A DNA stretch of 27,250 nucleotides from Bacilli bacterium (GTDB taxonomy: Bacteria; Bacillota_I; Bacilli_A; RF39; UBA660): the NCBI GenBank assembly GCA_017411235.1, contig JAFPMR010000124.1, positions 1 through 27,250 of the forward strand. Direction: 5' to 3'. Below the pieces are notes generated by a model. It saw nothing but the letters and a program-made list of their open reading frames with translations. It did no database searches and was not told the DNA's origin. The position numbers were made by a program, and so were the translations under genes. Of the stretch, positions 24,781 to 27,250 are shown piece after piece (positions within the stretch are counted from its first letter, which is position 1; each line of letters begins with the position of its first letter).

Positions 24781-25332
24781 ATGAAGGAAGCAATTGGAGG
24801 ATCTTGGTTGTATACTTTGGTTATCGTTATGATTGCCTTATTTACCACATTTGTAAGTGTAACAACTAATTATACAAGAGCATATAAAATAAAAGATCAA
24901 TTAATTTCAATTATAGAGAGAAATAAAGGTGTTACTACTGATACTCTTACGCAAATTAATTCTTATTTAAATTCTTTAGGTTATACTTCAACTGGTGTTT
25001 GTCCATCAGCAAAATATCATGGTTTTTCACGTGTAGATAATAATGGTACTTCTGAATCCTATGCAGACCAAGCTAATTATTGTATATATAAGCGTGTTAT
25101 TACTTGTAGAGCAAAAACAGTTGGTAATGAAGTTATAACCTTTAGTGGACAAAATGGGTATAATACTATACCTAGAGCTTATTATGGTGTTGTAGCTTTC
25201 TTTAGATTGGATTGGCCAATACTAAGGCAAGTAATACATCTAGAGCTTTCTGGAGAGACTTCTATTATTTATTTGGTTAATGAAAATCGAGAAATAACAG
25301 AATTCAAGAATGAAGATGTTTGTACATCCTAA
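24781..25332 (+). CDS. Pilin-like protein 3 (TadE/F-like)
   Basis: The 183-residue protein begins MKEAIGGSW with a hydrophobic helix (about 9-27). NYTRAYKIKDQLISIIERNKG then continues the helix, as in pilin stalks. The globular part has cysteines in GVCPSAK, NYCIYKR, ITCRAK and the C-terminal DVCTS. The C-terminal region AFFRLDWPILRQVIHLELSGET aligns with the next gene. AGGTGG precedes ATG 24781. A minor pilin role is inferred. Confidence 0.65.
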   Translation: MKEAIGGSWLYTLVIVMIALFTTFVSVTTNYTRAYKIKDQLISIIERNKGVTTDTLTQINSYLNSLGYTSTGVCPSAKYHGFSRVDNNGTSESYADQANYCIYKRVITCRAKTVGNEVITFSGQNGYNTIPRAYYGVVAFFRLDWPILRQVIHLELSGETSIIYLVNENREITEFKNEDVCTS

Positions 25333-25365
25333 TTAAGGAATTAGTATAATGGAAGAAGGGATTGA

Positions 25366-25968
25366 ATGAAAGCAGGAATTTCAAACATTTGGTTACTTGG
25401 TATGATAGCAACTTTTATCTTTCTTTTTTCATGCTATGTTATTATTTCAGTTAATTATACTAAATCCTTTAAGATGAAAAATGAAATTTTAACTATTATT
25501 GAAAAAAGTAAAGGGATGACTGGTTTAGGTACAACATCTGCCGGTCAAACATGTCATTCCAAATTTGGATTTGGAGATGTTACTTGCAAAGTTCCAGCAT
25601 TTCAAACTATAAATATTTATTTACGTGGAAATGCTTATACTGCTATGGGATATTGCCCTAAAGACTCTGATGATGAACTTTACGATGATCGTTGGTATGG
25701 AGTTCTTTCGTTAGATGATAATACATATGAGAGAGCTGTTGAAGGTACTAAATATTATTATTGTTTTGCTAAATATCAATATAGAATAGCTGGAGACCCA
25801 AATGCTCCATTATCTAATACTTTGTCTAGTACATATTATAAAGTTAGATTATTTTATAAGATGGAGTTACCTGTTTTATCTGAATGGCTTTCAATTAGAG
25901 TAGATGGTGAAACAGGCGAAATAGTAGATGACCAAGTAACTAATATGGAAATTGGTCAAAAGGCATAA
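25366..25968 (+). CDS. Pilin-like protein 4 (TadE/F-like)
   Basis: The 200-residue protein begins MKAGISNIW, has a hydrophobic helix (about 8-27), then NYTKSFKMKNEILTIIEKSKG, clearly homologous to NYTRAYKIKDQLISIIERNKG in the preceding gene. The blocks YTAMGYCPK and LFYKMELPVLSEWLSIRVDGET also match it, so the two are tandem paralogs. Its middle is longer and has additional cysteines. GAAGAAGGG precedes ATG 25366. It probably forms part of the same pilus or its tip. Confidence 0.65.
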   Translation: MKAGISNIWLLGMIATFIFLFSCYVIISVNYTKSFKMKNEILTIIEKSKGMTGLGTTSAGQTCHSKFGFGDVTCKVPAFQTINIYLRGNAYTAMGYCPKDSDDELYDDRWYGVLSLDDNTYERAVEGTKYYYCFAKYQYRIAGDPNAPLSNTLSSTYYKVRLFYKMELPVLSEWLSIRVDGETGEIVDDQVTNMEIGQKA

Positions 25969-25991
25969 AAGACTAACGAGGTGAAAAAATT

Positions 25992-27068
25992 ATGAATGTC
26001 ATAGTTTCAAATAAATATACAGCTATGTTATCAAATCTTAGTACTCGTATAGATTTAATTAAAACAATTGATGGAGAGTTCCAAGTAGAAGATTTAATAG
26101 CTCAATTTCAAAATTTTTTCTTTAATAAAATGATATTGGATATTACTGCTATTGCAGGATATCAAGATATTACACAAATCCAAAAGTTATCTTTTGGACT
26201 TGATATGTCTAAAGTAATTTTATTATTAGATGATTCACCAATTGTTAATTCACAACAGTATTGTTCTGAGTTAGTATCGATGGGGATTTATAATTTTACA
26301 AGGAATATTGATGATATCGTTTATTTAATAGATAATCCTAATAGTTATAAAGATGTTGCTCAATATCATATGTTAGGTAATGACATGGGTATGATGCAAC
26401 AACAGGGTGGCTTTAATAATCAAAACAATATGCCTGGTCAAGGACAGTTCTTCAATCAAAATATGATGCAGCAGCCAACTCAAATGCCAATGATGATGAG
26501 TACAAGAGTTATTGGATTTAAGAATTTGACTGAACATGCTGGAGCAACTACTTTGATTTATATGCTAAAGAAACAATTATCTGAGTTTTATAGTGTACTT
26601 GCTTTAGAGCTTGATAAAGATGATTTTAAATACTTTGGCGATTCAGAGATGAGAAGTATTGGAAGTAATGAGTTCCAGGCTTATACAAGTAATCCAAGTA
26701 GTGGATATAATGTTATTTTAGTTGATGTTAATAATAGTCCTGAAGAAATGAATTGTTCAGAGATGATTTATTTAGTTGAGCCATCAACAATTAAGTTGAA
26801 TAAAATGATAGCTTCTGACAATATGATTCTTAATAAGATGAAGAGTGTCAAAGTTGTTTTAAATAAAAGTTTATTAGATCCTAACGATGTTAGAGATTTT
26901 GAAAACGAAGCTCAATGTAGTGTTTTCTTTAACATAAGACCATTAGATGAAAAGAAGGATAAGCATACTACACTTGATGAATTCTTGAATATGATGGGCT
27001 TCGATAAGAACAAACCTGTTGTTCAAGATAATAGAGCAGCAAGGTTGTTTGGAATAGTTAAAGAGTAA
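25992..27068 (+). CDS. CpaE/TadZ-like pilus protein with degenerate P-loop
   Basis: The 358-residue protein has an N-terminal alpha/beta domain (about 1-125) that could be an atypical receiver domain. A Gln/Asn/Met-rich linker follows (about 131-166), then a MinD/ParA-fold domain (about 170-340). The P-loop region reads GFKNLTEHAGATTLI, keeping GATT but lacking the usual Lys residues, and the second strand is YNVILVDVNNS (about 238-248). CpaE/TadZ proteins localise Tad machines at the pole and often have non-canonical Walker motifs, so this is consistent with the family; ATP hydrolysis is doubtful. CGAGGTG precedes ATG 25992. It is the last gene of the pilin operon. Confidence 0.8.
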   Translation: MNVIVSNKYTAMLSNLSTRIDLIKTIDGEFQVEDLIAQFQNFFFNKMILDITAIAGYQDITQIQKLSFGLDMSKVILLLDDSPIVNSQQYCSELVSMGIYNFTRNIDDIVYLIDNPNSYKDVAQYHMLGNDMGMMQQQGGFNNQNNMPGQGQFFNQNMMQQPTQMPMMMSTRVIGFKNLTEHAGATTLIYMLKKQLSEFYSVLALELDKDDFKYFGDSEMRSIGSNEFQAYTSNPSSGYNVILVDVNNSPEEMNCSEMIYLVEPSTIKLNKMIASDNMILNKMKSVKVVLNKSLLDPNDVRDFENEAQCSVFFNIRPLDEKKDKHTTLDEFLNMMGFDKNKPVVQDNRAARLFGIVKE

Positions 27069-27096
27069 AAAGATTTACAGGTTTTACTATTAAAAC

Positions 27097-27126
27097 TTGA
27101 CATAAATTGAGTTTATAAAGTACAAT
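27097..27126 (+). promoter_or_regulatory. Promoter of the last gene
   Basis: TTGACA (27097-27102) and TACAAT (27121-27126) are separated by 18 bases, 28 bases before ATG 27155. A small A/T hairpin (GTTTTA/TAAAAC, 27081-27096) just upstream lacks a T run and is not called as a terminator. Confidence 0.75.
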
Positions 27127-27154
27127 TATATTATGAATGAAGGAGATGGATTAT

Positions 27155-27250
27155 ATGATGTATTTATTAGCTGATTTCTGTGCTTCAACAAAAGACATAT
27201 GGAACTTAGTTGGAAAGATTTTAGGTGTATTTAAAATTGTTATTCCACTA
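27155..27250 (+). CDS. Hydrophobic protein, 3'-truncated (possible VirB2/TrbC-like subunit)
   Basis: Only the first 32 codons are in the window (MMYLLADFC... to ...VFKIVIPL). They show a short polar N-terminus followed by a hydrophobic helix that continues past the window edge. AAGGAGATGG precedes ATG 27155 (a second ATG is at 27158). The pattern of a short conserved start then GKILGVFKIVIPL resembles small VirB2/TrbC-like membrane proteins seen in Gram-positive genomes, but with this little sequence that is only a suggestion. It has its own promoter after the pilus operon. Confidence 0.5.
   Translation, partial: MMYLLADFCASTKDIWNLVGKILGVFKIVIPL

Noticed and set aside
27081..27096. Terminator after the CpaE-like gene
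   Set aside because: The GTTTTA/TAAAAC hairpin is short, A/T only and not followed by a T run.
1..27250. Mycoplasma-type genetic code (TGA as Trp)
   Set aside because: TGA ends several genes at expected places and Trp is encoded by TGG throughout; no intact gene has an in-frame TGA.

Overview
The window is a stretch of low-GC, AT-rich Gram-positive (Bacillota) chromosome. TGA works as a stop codon (for example at 692-694 and 6860-6862) and TGG encodes Trp, so the code is standard and not the mycoplasma code. The T-box leader, the YtxG/YtxH-like pair, the short intergenic regions and the Shine-Dalgarno sites (AGGAGG, AAGGGG, AGGTGA) suggest an uncultured Bacilli or Mollicutes-related lineage (RF39-like). 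The lineage is an inference; nothing here fixes the species.

Layout. (1) 1-1432: the end of an acidic protein gene, then a DUF948/YtxG-like and a YtxH-like envelope protein and a terminator. (2) 1450-3473: a monocistronic 656-residue surface protein with a signal peptide, a Gly/Ser linker, four cadherin-like beta-sandwich domains and a C-terminal membrane anchor. (3) 3463-5570: a strong promoter and T-box leader controlling deoC and tyrS. (4) 5538-8054, minus strand: an orphan membrane-anchored PTS EIIB domain, then an operon of a membrane thioredoxin-like protein, a CPBP (CAAX-protease-like) protein and a metallophosphoesterase-fold protein that has lost key catalytic histidines. (5) 8062-19524: a tightly packed operon with a secreted 239-residue protein, a 1989-residue Cys-rich secreted protein, a pilin-like protein, a CpaB-like SAF protein, a TadA/CpaF-like ATPase and TadB- and TadC-like membrane platforms. 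(6) 19540-24133: an FAD-dependent oxidoreductase related to UDP-galactopyranose mutases, plus two tandem paralogous multi-membrane proteins resembling GT-C glycosyltransferases. (7) 24166-27068: a second pilus operon with four small pilin-like proteins in two paralogous pairs and a CpaE/TadZ-like protein with a degenerate P-loop. (8) 27097-end: a strong promoter and the first 32 codons of a hydrophobic protein that may be a VirB2/TrbC-like subunit.

How it fits together. Regions 5 and 7 read as one divergent Tad (Flp) pilus or secretion machine: motor ATPase, two T2SSF-type platform proteins, a CpaB-like and a CpaE-like component, five pilin-like subunits, and a giant disulfide-rich extracellular protein that is probably cargo or adhesin. 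The divergently transcribed CxxC thioredoxin-like protein is a plausible disulfide partner for the roughly 50 cysteines of the giant protein. The oxidoreductase and GT-C-like module between the two pilus operons could decorate the pilus or the surface. No prepilin peptidase, secretin or sortase motif is visible. The giant protein has no recognisable anchor, and the pilin-like leaders do not match the usual Flp rule (Gly at the cleavage site, Glu at +5). This makes the assembly mode the most interesting open question in the window.
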